Of a DNA stretch of 64,000 bases, positions 36,675 through 45,157 are shown piece by piece (position 1 is the stretch's first letter; each line of letters starts with the position of its first letter). Source of the stretch: JBKBII01 sp046299415 (GTDB lineage: Bacteria; Pseudomonadota; Gammaproteobacteria; Ectothiorhodospirales; Ectothiorhodospiraceae); NCBI GenBank assembly GCA_046299415.1, contig JBKBII010000008.1, positions 62,001 through 126,000 on the forward strand. Direction: 5' to 3'. The notes beneath the pieces were generated by a model that ran no database searches, was not told where the DNA came from, and saw only the letters and a program-made list of their open reading frames with translations. The translations under genes were made by a program, and so were the position numbers.

Positions 36675-37820
36675 TCACTCGGCAGACTGAGCACGAAGCA
36701 TCGACAACACGCCGTCGCTGCCGTCTGCGGCATCGCCCAAGATCGGAGTATCGACCGAGACATCGGCGTTTTGGGCACGATGACGCAAGGCATGATCCGC
36801 CAGCACCAACGCCAGCATCGCCTCTGCGATCGGCGTCGCGCGGATACCGACACAAGGATCGTGGCGTCCTTTCGTCACCACGTCGCAAGGCGCACCCGTC
36901 ACGTCGATACTGCGTCCGGACAGGCGAATAGACGACGTCGGCTTCAGAGCGATCGACACGCGAATCGTCTGCCCACTCGAAATCCCACCCAGAACGCCAC
37001 CCGAATGGTTCGACAAAAAACCCTGCGGCGTCATCTCATCACGGTGCTCGGTCCCACGTTGACTCACCACCGCAAAGCCGTCGCCGATCTCTACCGCCTT
37101 GACCGCATTGATGCTCATCATCGCGTGGGCGATGTCGGCGTCGAGTCGATCAAAGATCGGTTCACCCCAGCCTGGCGGCACCCCTCGCGCAATCACATCG
37201 ACACGCGCGCCGATCGAGTCACCCGACTTGCGCAACGCGTCCATGTAGGATTCGAGCTCAGGCACACGGTCAGGATCCGGAGAAAAAAACGGATTCTCAT
37301 CGACACGATCGAGATCGCGTACCGCCAGCGGAATCTCGCCAAGCTGTCGTAGCCAACCCCGAATCGTCACACCGAAGCGTTCCGCCAAAAACTTGCGCGC
37401 AATCGCACCAGCGGCCACGCGCATCGCCGTCTCACGAGCCGACGACCGCCCACCACCGCGATAGTCGCGCTCGCCATGCTTCATCCAATACGTGTAATCG
37501 GCATGCCCCGGCCGAAACTGTTTGGCGATTTCGCCATAATCCTTCGAGCGTTGATCGATGTTCTCAATCAACAACCCGATCGGTGTTCCAGTTGTCCGTC
37601 CCTCGAAAACCCCAGACAGGATCCTCACCTCATCAGGCTCACGCCGCTGAGTCGTATGCCGTGACTGGCCCGGTCGCCGACGATCGAGATCGCGTTGTAA
37701 ATCAGCCTCGCTCAATGCGATGCCCGGCGGACAGCCATCCACGATCGCGCCCAAAGCGGGACCATGGCTCTCGCCAAAAGATGTGACACGAAAAAGTTGT
37801 CCGAAGCTATTGCCTGCCAT
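36675..37820 (-). CDS. aroC: Chorismate synthase
   Basis: Last shared step of aromatic amino acid synthesis: 5-enolpyruvylshikimate 3-phosphate to chorismate, needing reduced FMN. 381 residues. Signatures are FRVTSFGESHGPALGAIVDG, RRRPGQSRHTTQRREPDEV, HGERDYRGGGRSSARETAMR and GRHDPCVGIRATPIAEAM. ATG 37820 (MAGNSFGQLF) is the family start; ATGs at 37829 and 37832 are also in frame. It is divergent from the rhodanese gene with 54 bp between the starts. Confidence 0.98.
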   Translation of the reverse strand: MAGNSFGQLFRVTSFGESHGPALGAIVDGCPPGIALSEADLQRDLDRRRPGQSRHTTQRREPDEVRILSGVFEGRTTGTPIGLLIENIDQRSKDYGEIAKQFRPGHADYTYWMKHGERDYRGGGRSSARETAMRVAAGAIARKFLAERFGVTIRGWLRQLGEIPLAVRDLDRVDENPFFSPDPDRVPELESYMDALRKSGDSIGARVDVIARGVPPGWGEPIFDRLDADIAHAMMSINAVKAVEIGDGFAVVSQRGTEHRDEMTPQGFLSNHSGGVLGGISSGQTIRVSIALKPTSSIRLSGRSIDVTGAPCDVVTKGRHDPCVGIRATPIAEAMLALVLADHALRHRAQNADVSVDTPILGDAADGSDGVLSMLRAQSAE

Positions 37821-37874
37821 AGCGCCCATCATACTTGAGCCCAGGGCATCGCGCCCAACGTCAAGAGGTGTTGC
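37821..37874. promoter_or_regulatory. Compact divergent start region, aroC / rhodanese
   Basis: Only 54 bp separate the two divergent start codons, so the promoters must overlap each other or the coding ends. The plus strand has AGAGGT as SD for the rhodanese gene. No operator was identified. Confidence 0.5.
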
Positions 37875-38342
37875 ATGCCCGACGAAATCACTCAATCGCT
37901 GCAGCCAGAACTTGCCCCGGTCAAGCGCCAGCTTGTCCTGCCCCTCAGCCCGGTAGACGCCTACGAGCGCATTCGTCACGATCCACGTGCGCTATTTATC
38001 GACGTCCGTTCAACGATGGAATTCTTGTTCGTCGGTCACCCCATCGGGGCGATTCACATTCCATGGATCGACGAACCCGACTGGACCGAGAACCCGCGCT
38101 TTGCCGCCGAAGTGCGTAAACGGCTGCTCGGTGGCGTCGACGACCACGATCCGCCGGCGATCGTCTTGATCTGTCGCTCAGGGAAACGGACGCTGGCCGC
38201 CGGGCAAGCGCTGATCGACGCTGGACTGCCGAATCCGATTTATCACATCGAATCCGGTTTTGAAGGCCCGCTCAACGACCAACACCAACGTTCTAAAGTC
38301 GCCGGCTGGCGCTTTGCCGGACTGCCGTGGGAGCAATGCTGA
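37875..38342 (+). CDS. Rhodanese-domain protein (single domain)
   Basis: 155 residues, probably cytosolic, with one rhodanese domain. ALFIDVRSTMEFLFVGHPIG (residues about 39-58) is the first rhodanese signature. The active-site loop is LICRSGKRTLAAG with the catalytic Cys at about 101. FIHIESGF-like YHIESGFEG is the C-terminal signature. Sulfur transfer is inferred from the intact Cys; the physiological acceptor is unknown. It lies between aroC and prmB on the opposite strand. Confidence 0.93.
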   Translation: MPDEITQSLQPELAPVKRQLVLPLSPVDAYERIRHDPRALFIDVRSTMEFLFVGHPIGAIHIPWIDEPDWTENPRFAAEVRKRLLGGVDDHDPPAIVLICRSGKRTLAAGQALIDAGLPNPIYHIESGFEGPLNDQHQRSKVAGWRFAGLPWEQC

Positions 38343-38552
38343 CGCCATCGCCCAAGCCAACGAACCCAACTCAAAACAGACTCCGGCACCTATCGACGGT
38401 CCTGGCAAATCATCGCTCAGCGCTGCCCGCATCCACTCCCGACAGGAATCGAAGCCGTCGCGACGCGTATCCAGTACAGCAGCCCGTCGGGCTCATCTTC
38501 AGCGCGCCCCGTAGTCGAGGCGTCAAGCCAGCGATTGACGACTCTCATTGAC

Positions 38553-39512
38553 TCAAAGCGCCTCATCGGCGCCATCGAGTGCACCCTCGATCAAAAGCGC
38601 GTGCCGATCGACGACGAATACCCCCTCACCGCCGTGCTCAAACTCGAGCCACGTCACCGGCAAACGGGGAAAGGTGGCCTCGAACGCTGGCTGTGAAGCG
38701 CCGACCTCGACGATCATGACGCCGTCTTCTGTCAAAAATGACGCGGCATCCGCGAGTATCCGGCGCACGATGTCGAGGCCATCGCGCCCCGCGGCGAGCC
38801 CGATGCGCGGCTCACGATGAAACTCGGGTGGCATCGCGCCAATGTCGTCCGCATCGACATACGGCGGATTTGACACGATGAGATCGAACGGCGGCTCGCC
38901 TGCCAAGGCATCGAACACATCGGACTGCAGCAAACGGACACGCGCCTCTAGCCTCAACCGTCGTCGATTTTCCTCAGCGAGCGCCAAAGCCGCCCTCGAA
39001 AGATCTGTCGCCACCACCGCGGCCTCGGGCCAATATATCGCTGTCGCCAAACCGATACACCCCGACCCGGTACACAAATCCAAAATCCGTGGTGCGCGAG
39101 CCTCCGCCTGCGCCCGTGTCGCAGCGGCGTCGATCCACGGCGAAAAACACTGCGGGATCAATTCAGCAATGGGGGAACGCGGAACCAGCGCACGCGCATC
39201 GGATGCGAACGAGATCCCCGCGAACAGCGCCTCGCCCGTCAGGTAAGCAGCCGGCTCACGACTGTGCTCGCGGGCCTCGATCAAGGCTCTAATCCGCCCC
39301 GCTTCAGCGCGCGTCACGCGGCAATCCCACCATGTCTCAGGTAAATCCAACGGCATCGACAGGGCATGCAAAACCAGCCACGCGGCCTCGTCGAAGGCAT
39401 TATCGGTGCCATGCCCAAAAAACAGCTCAGCAGCGCGAAAGCGACTCGCGCCATAGCGAACCCAGTCGCGCACCGTCTGTAACTCGTGTTGATCTTCGCG
39501 ATGTTCCACCAT
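38553..39512 (-). CDS. prmB: 50S ribosomal protein L3 N5-glutamine methyltransferase
   Basis: SAM-dependent methylation of a glutamine in ribosomal protein L3. 319 residues. The N-terminal helical domain includes RDWVRYGASRF and DEAAWLVLHAL. The Rossmann methyltransferase has ILDLCTGSGCIGLA (residues about 141-154), VVATDLSRAALALA and the glutamine-binding NPPYVDADDIGAMPPEF. ATG 39512 has GGGGG at eight bases; a GTG three codons upstream is less likely. PrmA and HemK/PrmC are paralogues, but the tail and the aroC neighbourhood favour PrmB. Confidence 0.95.
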   Translation of the reverse strand: MVEHREDQHELQTVRDWVRYGASRFRAAELFFGHGTDNAFDEAAWLVLHALSMPLDLPETWWDCRVTRAEAGRIRALIEAREHSREPAAYLTGEALFAGISFASDARALVPRSPIAELIPQCFSPWIDAAATRAQAEARAPRILDLCTGSGCIGLATAIYWPEAAVVATDLSRAALALAEENRRRLRLEARVRLLQSDVFDALAGEPPFDLIVSNPPYVDADDIGAMPPEFHREPRIGLAAGRDGLDIVRRILADAASFLTEDGVMIVEVGASQPAFEATFPRLPVTWLEFEHGGEGVFVVDRHALLIEGALDGADEAL

Positions 39513-40087
39513 CGTCGTCACCCCCGTTCTCGCGCCAGTACAACCACTAGATCATCGCCGCTCGGCCTTGCAGGCGTCACCGCGCGCGGCCTCGCACGAT
39601 AAGTCACGTAGCGTCCCCGACGCCTCACACCGCAGCGTGAGCCGACCTCGGACGACCGCCACCCCGGGCCAAAACATTCACCGCGAGCACCGAGGCCACC
39701 CGGAGTCCTCGCAGCGCTCGCAAGCAGGTCACGTCGAGCGCGTATCGACAACATCGCGTCGGCAAAGCCACCACCCGATCGATGGCATCAATCACCGGCT
39801 GCCCTTCAACCCACCACCCCACACGCCGCCGTACACTATCGCGGACGAAGGCTCGCGGTGCAGTACGCCACTCAGCCCAACAGTAAACGCCATCACCGGC
39901 GAACCGACTCAGTTCAGCCGTTCCGAAATCAGTGATATCCGGCGCTACAGGCCCCGGAACAGGCAACCGCCGACCGCCCAATCGACCGTCGCGAGCGCCG
40001 CGGTGTCGGCAACACCAAGCTCTCGCCCGGAGCGATCATCGAACCCGAATTCCCGAATCCATTCCCGACGCAACAACCGAGGCCGTC
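39513..40087. other. Divergent spacer, prmB / psd
   Basis: 575 bp between divergent genes. Several open frames are present on both strands, the longest 118 codons on the minus strand (39625-39981). None shows a recognisable domain or a good SD. Both promoters are expected here. Confidence 0.5.
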
Positions 40088-41002
40088 ATGCCCGCAACTT
40101 TCACCAATCAGCTCGCGACCACCACAGCGAAGTGGCTACCCGGCCACGCCATTTCGCGTCTGACCCATCGCCTCGCCCGCTGGGAATCCCCGTTGCTGCA
40201 GCCGGTCTTGCGACAATTCGTCCGGCACTACGGCATCGATCTCTCCGAGGCCGAAAAACCGAATCTCGCCGACTACCCGAGTTTCAATGCCCTGTTTACT
40301 CGCGCCCTGCGCGCCGAGGTTCGCCCACTCGCCACAGATGACAACACCATCGTTTCACCCGCCGACGCACGTGTCGCGGCCATCGGCACGATCGACACCG
40401 ATGGCCAGCCACAACCACTCGACGCAACCGATCCTGCCGCCAACCCATCGACGCTCACGCGCTTTCGCGCCAAAGGGCACGACTACACCCTTGCCGCGCT
40501 CCTCAGTGACGAACGGGCCGCACAGACCTATGTCGGCGGCCGCTTCGTCACCCTGTACCTGTCCCCGCGCGACTACCACAGACTGCACCTCCCACTCGAC
40601 GCACGCCTGACACGCACAACCCTAATCCCGGGACGCCTGTTTTCGGTCGCGGCGCGCCTGGTCGAAACCATCCCGGGCCTGTATGCGCGCAACGAGCGTC
40701 TCGTCTGTCATTTCGAGTCCTCGCGGGGCCCTTTCGCGCTCGCGCTCATCGGCGCGATCAACGTCGGCTCGATCGAGACCGTCTGGGGTGGAGAAGCCAC
40801 CCCACCCCGAGCGCTACGAATTGTCGATCAGAGGTTTTCCGCATCGACGGCACCGCGCCTCGAACGCGGTGCGGAATTCGCCCGCTTCAATCTCGGCTCA
40901 TCGATCATCCTGTTGCTACCGCCCGGCGACGCGACGCTCAACAGCTTGGCCGAAAACGACCCGGTGCGGGTGCGCGCGGCGATTGGGCGTTGGCCACACT
41001 AA
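40088..41002 (+). CDS. psd: Phosphatidylserine decarboxylase proenzyme
   Basis: Makes phosphatidylethanolamine at the inner membrane; self-cleaves to create a pyruvoyl prosthetic group. 304 residues. FNALFTRALRAEVRPL, SPADARV (catalytic Asp) and YLSPRDYHRLHLP (catalytic His) match the family. The self-cleavage site is LGSS (residues about 269-272) instead of the common LGST; the Gly-Ser bond is kept, so processing should still occur. ATG 40088 has GAGG upstream, and the open frame before it is not Psd-like. It converges on epmA. Confidence 0.97.
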   Translation: MPATFTNQLATTTAKWLPGHAISRLTHRLARWESPLLQPVLRQFVRHYGIDLSEAEKPNLADYPSFNALFTRALRAEVRPLATDDNTIVSPADARVAAIGTIDTDGQPQPLDATDPAANPSTLTRFRAKGHDYTLAALLSDERAAQTYVGGRFVTLYLSPRDYHRLHLPLDARLTRTTLIPGRLFSVAARLVETIPGLYARNERLVCHFESSRGPFALALIGAINVGSIETVWGGEATPPRALRIVDQRFSASTAPRLERGAEFARFNLGSSIILLLPPGDATLNSLAENDPVRVRAAIGRWPH

Positions 41003-41091
41003 CGGCCGACAACGCACAACACCGCCAGCGCGCAACTCGCGGATCTTCACCAACAGACACACCAGCAAGAAGAATGGCAGAACCCCGCGGG

Positions 41092-42111
41092 TCAGGCACG
41101 ATCGAGCGGAAAGTCCATGACTTCCGCGATCGTTTCCGCGCCCAGCAACGCCATCAACAGCCGATCGACGCCAAGCGCGACCCCGGCGCACTCTGGCAAC
41201 CCCGACTCCAACGCCTGAGCCAGAGTCGGATCAAACGGCAACTCCGCGCCGCCCCCCGCGGATGTCCGTCGCGACATCTCCTCGTCGAAGCGCCGCCGCA
41301 GCTCAGCCGGATCACCCAGCTCCCAATACCCGTTGGCCAGTTCCAACGACCCCCAGAAGATCTCGAAACGGCGGGCCCAACGTGGGTCTACAGGATCGAC
41401 ACGCGCAAGCACGGCCTGCGCCGCCGGGAAATGCGTCATTACCGTCAATGTATCGTCTGGCAAACGCTCGGTTGCACGAGCCATCAACCAATCCTCGCGC
41501 GCTGACTCGGGCCAATCGGGATCAGCACCACAGGCCAGCAAGGCGCACTCGACTCGCGAGACCCCAGGTCGAATCACATCCCGCTCAGCGATCGCACACT
41601 CATCCGCATCCGTGCCGGGGGCGAAAAACTCAATCGCCGCCTCGCGCAGCTCGGCGTAACGGATCCAACGCACCCCGACCGGCCGCCGCGCGCCGTCGAC
41701 CACCTGCACGGCGCCCTCGATCAGCGCCAAAACCTCGGCCGCCAGCGCCTGATCATCGAATTTCAGCCGATACCATTCGAGCAGCGTGAACTCGGGGTTA
41801 TGCCGAGGCCCCGACTCCTCATCGCGAAACACGCGGCCCAGTTGATAGATGTCGCCCTCACCTGCCGCCAGCAAACGCTTGAGCGGATACTCGGGCGAAC
41901 TGCGCAGAAAACCGGTGAAATGACCATCGACGCGGAATTGGCGAATATGGGGATCGGCAGCGGGATGACGCGCGAGCAGAGGCGTCTCGACTTCGAGCAC
42001 GTCCCGATCAATGAAGAAAGCGCGCAAGTAACGGAGGAGCTCCGCCCGCGCGCGCCTAGCGCTCTGTCCAGCCGCCGGTCGCCACTCGGTCACCCGTCGC
42101 CCATCACTCAT
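41092..42111 (-). CDS. epmA: Elongation factor P--(R)-beta-lysine ligase EpmA (GenX/PoxA)
   Basis: Class II lysyl-tRNA-synthetase paralogue that attaches (R)-beta-lysine to EF-P. 339 residues. It lacks the anticodon-binding domain. Motif 2 region is FRDEESGPRHNPEFTLLEWY, preceded by LRSSPEYPLKRLLAAG. Motif 3 is GVALGVDRLLMALLG near the C-terminus. LEVETPLLARH is the motif 1 area. ATG 42111 is chosen; an upstream TTG at 42138 is possible. It lies 98 bp after efp on the same strand, which suggests co-expression. Confidence 0.97.
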   Translation of the reverse strand: MSDGRRVTEWRPAAGQSARRARAELLRYLRAFFIDRDVLEVETPLLARHPAADPHIRQFRVDGHFTGFLRSSPEYPLKRLLAAGEGDIYQLGRVFRDEESGPRHNPEFTLLEWYRLKFDDQALAAEVLALIEGAVQVVDGARRPVGVRWIRYAELREAAIEFFAPGTDADECAIAERDVIRPGVSRVECALLACGADPDWPESAREDWLMARATERLPDDTLTVMTHFPAAQAVLARVDPVDPRWARRFEIFWGSLELANGYWELGDPAELRRRFDEEMSRRTSAGGGAELPFDPTLAQALESGLPECAGVALGVDRLLMALLGAETIAEVMDFPLDRA

Positions 42112-42209
42112 CTGTCGCGCCCCGATTCGTTGACCCAATCATGCGGTCCGAGGAAAGAAGCCGCATCGACTAGAAGGAGCGAAACCGATCGGCCCACTCA
42201 CCACGCTGA

Positions 42210-42773
42210 TTACACGCGTGAAACGTAAGACCCCGTTCGGGTATCCACTTTGACGGTCTCACCCTCTTCAACGAACAACGGCACCTTCACCACAGCACCC
42301 GTTTCCAGCGTCGCGGGCTTGGTGCCCCCCTGGGCCGTATCGCCACGCACACCCGGATCGCACTGCGTGATCTTGAGCTCGACAAAATTCGGTGGTGTCA
42401 CGGTCAACGGCTCACCGTTCCACAGCGTCACCACGCACATGTCCTGTTCTTTGAGCCATTGCGTGACGCCCTCGAGGTTCGCCACGGCAACGCCGAACTG
42501 CTCAAAGGTATCCGGCACCATGAAGTGAAAAAACTCACCGTCGTTATACAAGTACTGCATGTCGGTATCGACGACATCAGCCGCCTCCACCGTTTCCCCC
42601 GATTTAAAAGTCTTCTCGAGCACACGCCCGGTACGCAAATTGCGCAGCCGAACCCGGTTGAACGCTTGGCCTTTTCCCGGCTTGACGAACTCATTTTCCA
42701 CGATCGCCTGCGGATCGCCATCCAGCATGATCTTGAGTCCAGCCTTGAATTCACTCGTACCGTACGACGCCAT
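42210..42773 (-). CDS. efp: Translation elongation factor P
   Basis: Relieves ribosome stalling at consecutive prolines. 187 residues, three beta-barrel domains. The modified lysine is K34 in the loop KPGKGQAFNR, the form used by EpmA/EpmB-type organisms rather than the arginine of the EarP type. The C-terminal TGSYVSRV matches the family. GAGGA lies before ATG 42773. The open frame upstream to 43037 is not part of the protein. Confidence 0.98.
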   Translation of the reverse strand: MASYGTSEFKAGLKIMLDGDPQAIVENEFVKPGKGQAFNRVRLRNLRTGRVLEKTFKSGETVEAADVVDTDMQYLYNDGEFFHFMVPDTFEQFGVAVANLEGVTQWLKEQDMCVVTLWNGEPLTVTPPNFVELKITQCDPGVRGDTAQGGTKPATLETGAVVKVPLFVEEGETVKVDTRTGSYVSRV

Positions 42774-43498
42774 GAGAATCCTCGATCGAAGGGTTTGCGC
42801 GCATACGGCTCGTGCGTCTGCGCACCGACAATTGATATCAAAAAGGGCCACGACCGAGCGAATCGTTTCTGAACGCGCGCAGCCCCACAGCCAATTCGCC
42901 GGCATCATAAACGCGCTGTCCCTCGATCGCGAACCGCGCTGCAAGCCCGCACCGGGAATCGCCCGCAACACGGACCCAGCCAACAACCGATCCAGACGAC
43001 AACCTCTGTGCGCCACAGAGCCGCGTAATCTAGGCACAAGAACGATCGACCGACCACGTCCAGGCCCACGACACCACTCAGGCTCTGCGACAGCCTCCCA
43101 TCACCCGTAGAGCCGCCTGAGGCACATCAAGCCATCCATTCCCCAACCACCCCACTGATGCGAATAGGTTAATCGGCTCTCGCCGCGCGCTGCACTTTAT
43201 GGGTCACCGTTCTCGCGACCCCACGGGCCGGCGCTTTCGCGGCATGTCCAGAGTCCATCCGGCAGAGATGTCGTCCGATATTGAGCGTAAAATGACGGTG
43301 CACGACTCCAGCCAAACGGTCCGATCGACGACCGCTCAACAGGGTATCGACCCGCAATCCGGCGAGGGCCAACGCATCGGTGACGACAGCGCCATCAAAA
43401 TCATGACCATCGAAACCGCGACGCTCGAGGCCATCGCATCCGACCACGCGCCGCCAACCCCAGCGCGCACCGACTCCCGGCATCTCGACCACGAGCCA
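42774..43498. other. Divergent region, efp / epmB, including an uncertain epmB leader
   Basis: 725 bp if epmB starts at 43499. The right part is open in frame with epmB back to 43199, but that leader is Thr/Ser/Arg/Asp-rich and unlike EpmB. The left part holds no recognised gene and should carry the promoters for efp and epmB. Confidence 0.45.
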
Positions 43499-44557
43499 AT
43501 GGCCCTCAAGCACGCCGACCTCAGACCCTGTGTCCGCAACCCAGACCACCGCGCAGCTTTCTCTGATGACAAACTCATCGTCGGCGTCGCGCAATGGAAT
43601 GTGCAGCCCGACGCCCACACTTCCGGGCACCGTGCGAGCCCTTCCACCCCGTCGGCTTGGCCCGCGTCAACGGCAGCCGCCGACGCCTTCGAACTGCGAG
43701 TCCCGAGACACTTTGCCGCGCTCGCCGACGCCAACAATCCTCACGACCCGCTGACCCGGCAATTCCTCCCGATCGAAGAGGAACTACACGCCATCGACGG
43801 ATTTCATGCCGACCCTGTTGGCGACCAAGCCGCGCGCAAGGGACCCGCCCTGCTACAAAAATACGCGCATCGAGCACTGTTACTCGCCAGCCCGACCTGC
43901 GTCATCCACTGCCGCTACTGCTTCCGACGCAGCTATCCCTACGACGGGGCAGGCGCCGATCCGCGGGCTCTCGAACAGGCGATCGACCACATCGCCGGCG
44001 ACGATCAACTGCACGAAATCATCCTCAGCGGCGGCGACCCCCTGACACTCTCTGATCGACGCCTGCGCGATCTGATCATGCGGCTCAGCACGATCCAACA
44101 CCTACGCCGACTGCGCATTCACACGCGCAGCGCGACAGTCGAACCCAGCCGCGTCACACCGGGTCTGTGTCAAATCCTCGAGCAAGCCAGAGAACGGTTC
44201 GACGGCATCGTCATCGTCTTGCACGTCAACCATCCACGAGAACTCGCGCCTTCGACACAAACTGCGCTCGCTGCCCTACGCCGCACTGGCGTTCACCTGT
44301 TGAACCAGAGCGTTTTGCTCGCCGGCGTCAACGACGATTGCGACGTCCTCGTTGAACTCTCGGAGACCCTGTTCCGAGCGGGCGTCATGCCCTACTACCT
44401 GCACCAGCTTGATCCCGTGATTGGCGCCGCACACTTTGCCGTCGCGGACGACCGCGCCAAGCGCATCGTCGCGACCCTACGCAACCGGCTACCGGGCTAC
44501 CTCGTTCCGCGGCTGGTGCGTGAGCACGCCGGTGAACCGAGTAAATCGCCGCTGTAA
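43499..44557 (+). CDS. epmB: EF-P beta-lysylation protein EpmB (lysine 2,3-aminomutase family)
   Basis: Radical-SAM aminomutase that makes (R)-beta-lysine for EF-P. The radical-SAM motif is CVIHCRYCFRR. Family segments are FELRVPRHFAALAD, NPHDPLTRQFLP, HEIILSGGDPLTLSD, RLRIHTRSATVEPSRVT, LLNQSVLLAGVNDD, VMPYYLHQLDPVIGAAHF and the tail GEPSKSPL. From FELRVP to the end it matches E. coli EpmB in length (about 290). The start is uncertain: in-frame ATGs lie at 43199, 43292, 43403 and 43499. I chose 43499 (352 residues) as closest to the family length. The N-terminal 60 residues do not resemble the usual helical EpmB N-terminus. Confidence 0.93.
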   Translation: MALKHADLRPCVRNPDHRAAFSDDKLIVGVAQWNVQPDAHTSGHRASPSTPSAWPASTAAADAFELRVPRHFAALADANNPHDPLTRQFLPIEEELHAIDGFHADPVGDQAARKGPALLQKYAHRALLLASPTCVIHCRYCFRRSYPYDGAGADPRALEQAIDHIAGDDQLHEIILSGGDPLTLSDRRLRDLIMRLSTIQHLRRLRIHTRSATVEPSRVTPGLCQILEQARERFDGIVIVLHVNHPRELAPSTQTALAALRRTGVHLLNQSVLLAGVNDDCDVLVELSETLFRAGVMPYYLHQLDPVIGAAHFAVADDRAKRIVATLRNRLPGYLVPRLVREHAGEPSKSPL

Positions 44558-45157
44558 ACACCACCATGCCAAGAGCCGTAGAGCGAATGTCTCTGCAAGA
44601 CCAGAGCCCCGCAGCGACCTTGTCATTGAGCAAAAAACGACCGCCCTTTCGACCCGTCCCGTCTCGAACCACCGTCCGAATCACCGCCTGACATCGCGCT
44701 CTCGTCGGCCATCTGCGACACGATGTGCTTTGCAGATGAGTGACTTCGTGGTTCACTTCGATAAACAGAGTCACGGTGCTGGATTTATTCGACAACAATC
44801 ACGTCGGCGCGCAGCGGTCGCCAAGCGGACGAATACGCCCATCAACCCCGCCTCGGCGTTTGATCCAAGCGCGCCCAGATCGCCGTTCGGATCAACCCGC
44901 GTCGCTCACTAGCCCCGCATGAGTAACATTTTTGCCAGTCTCGTCCGCATCCGACAAAGCCTGATTCATTCGACCGTCGCCCAAGCTCGACTCCGATGGA
45001 GCGGCTCAATTTAGTACGACAAAGCGCAGCGCGTCAGGACCCATCACGGCAGCTCGCCCACACCCAGCACCGCTGTCAAATTTCCGCCTGCAGAATTCAC
45101 GACACCTGACCGACCGCTCGCGAGCCCGCAGAGCTCAAAAATTACGGAAGCCGGAAC
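44558..45157. other. Spacer between epmB and the PilZ-like gene
   Basis: 600 bp with no recognised gene. Two overlapping open frames of about 140-160 codons exist on opposite strands, both Arg/Ser/Thr-rich with no domain and no SD. No clear terminator follows epmB. A promoter for the PilZ-like gene is expected near 45000-45150. Confidence 0.5.

Noticed and set aside
39625..39981. 118-codon minus-strand frame upstream of prmB
   Set aside because: No recognisable fold, no SD, and other frames in the same stretch are equally open.
44385..44798. 137-codon minus-strand frame overlapping the end of epmB
   Set aside because: It overlaps about 170 bases of a well-supported gene and its translation has no domain.
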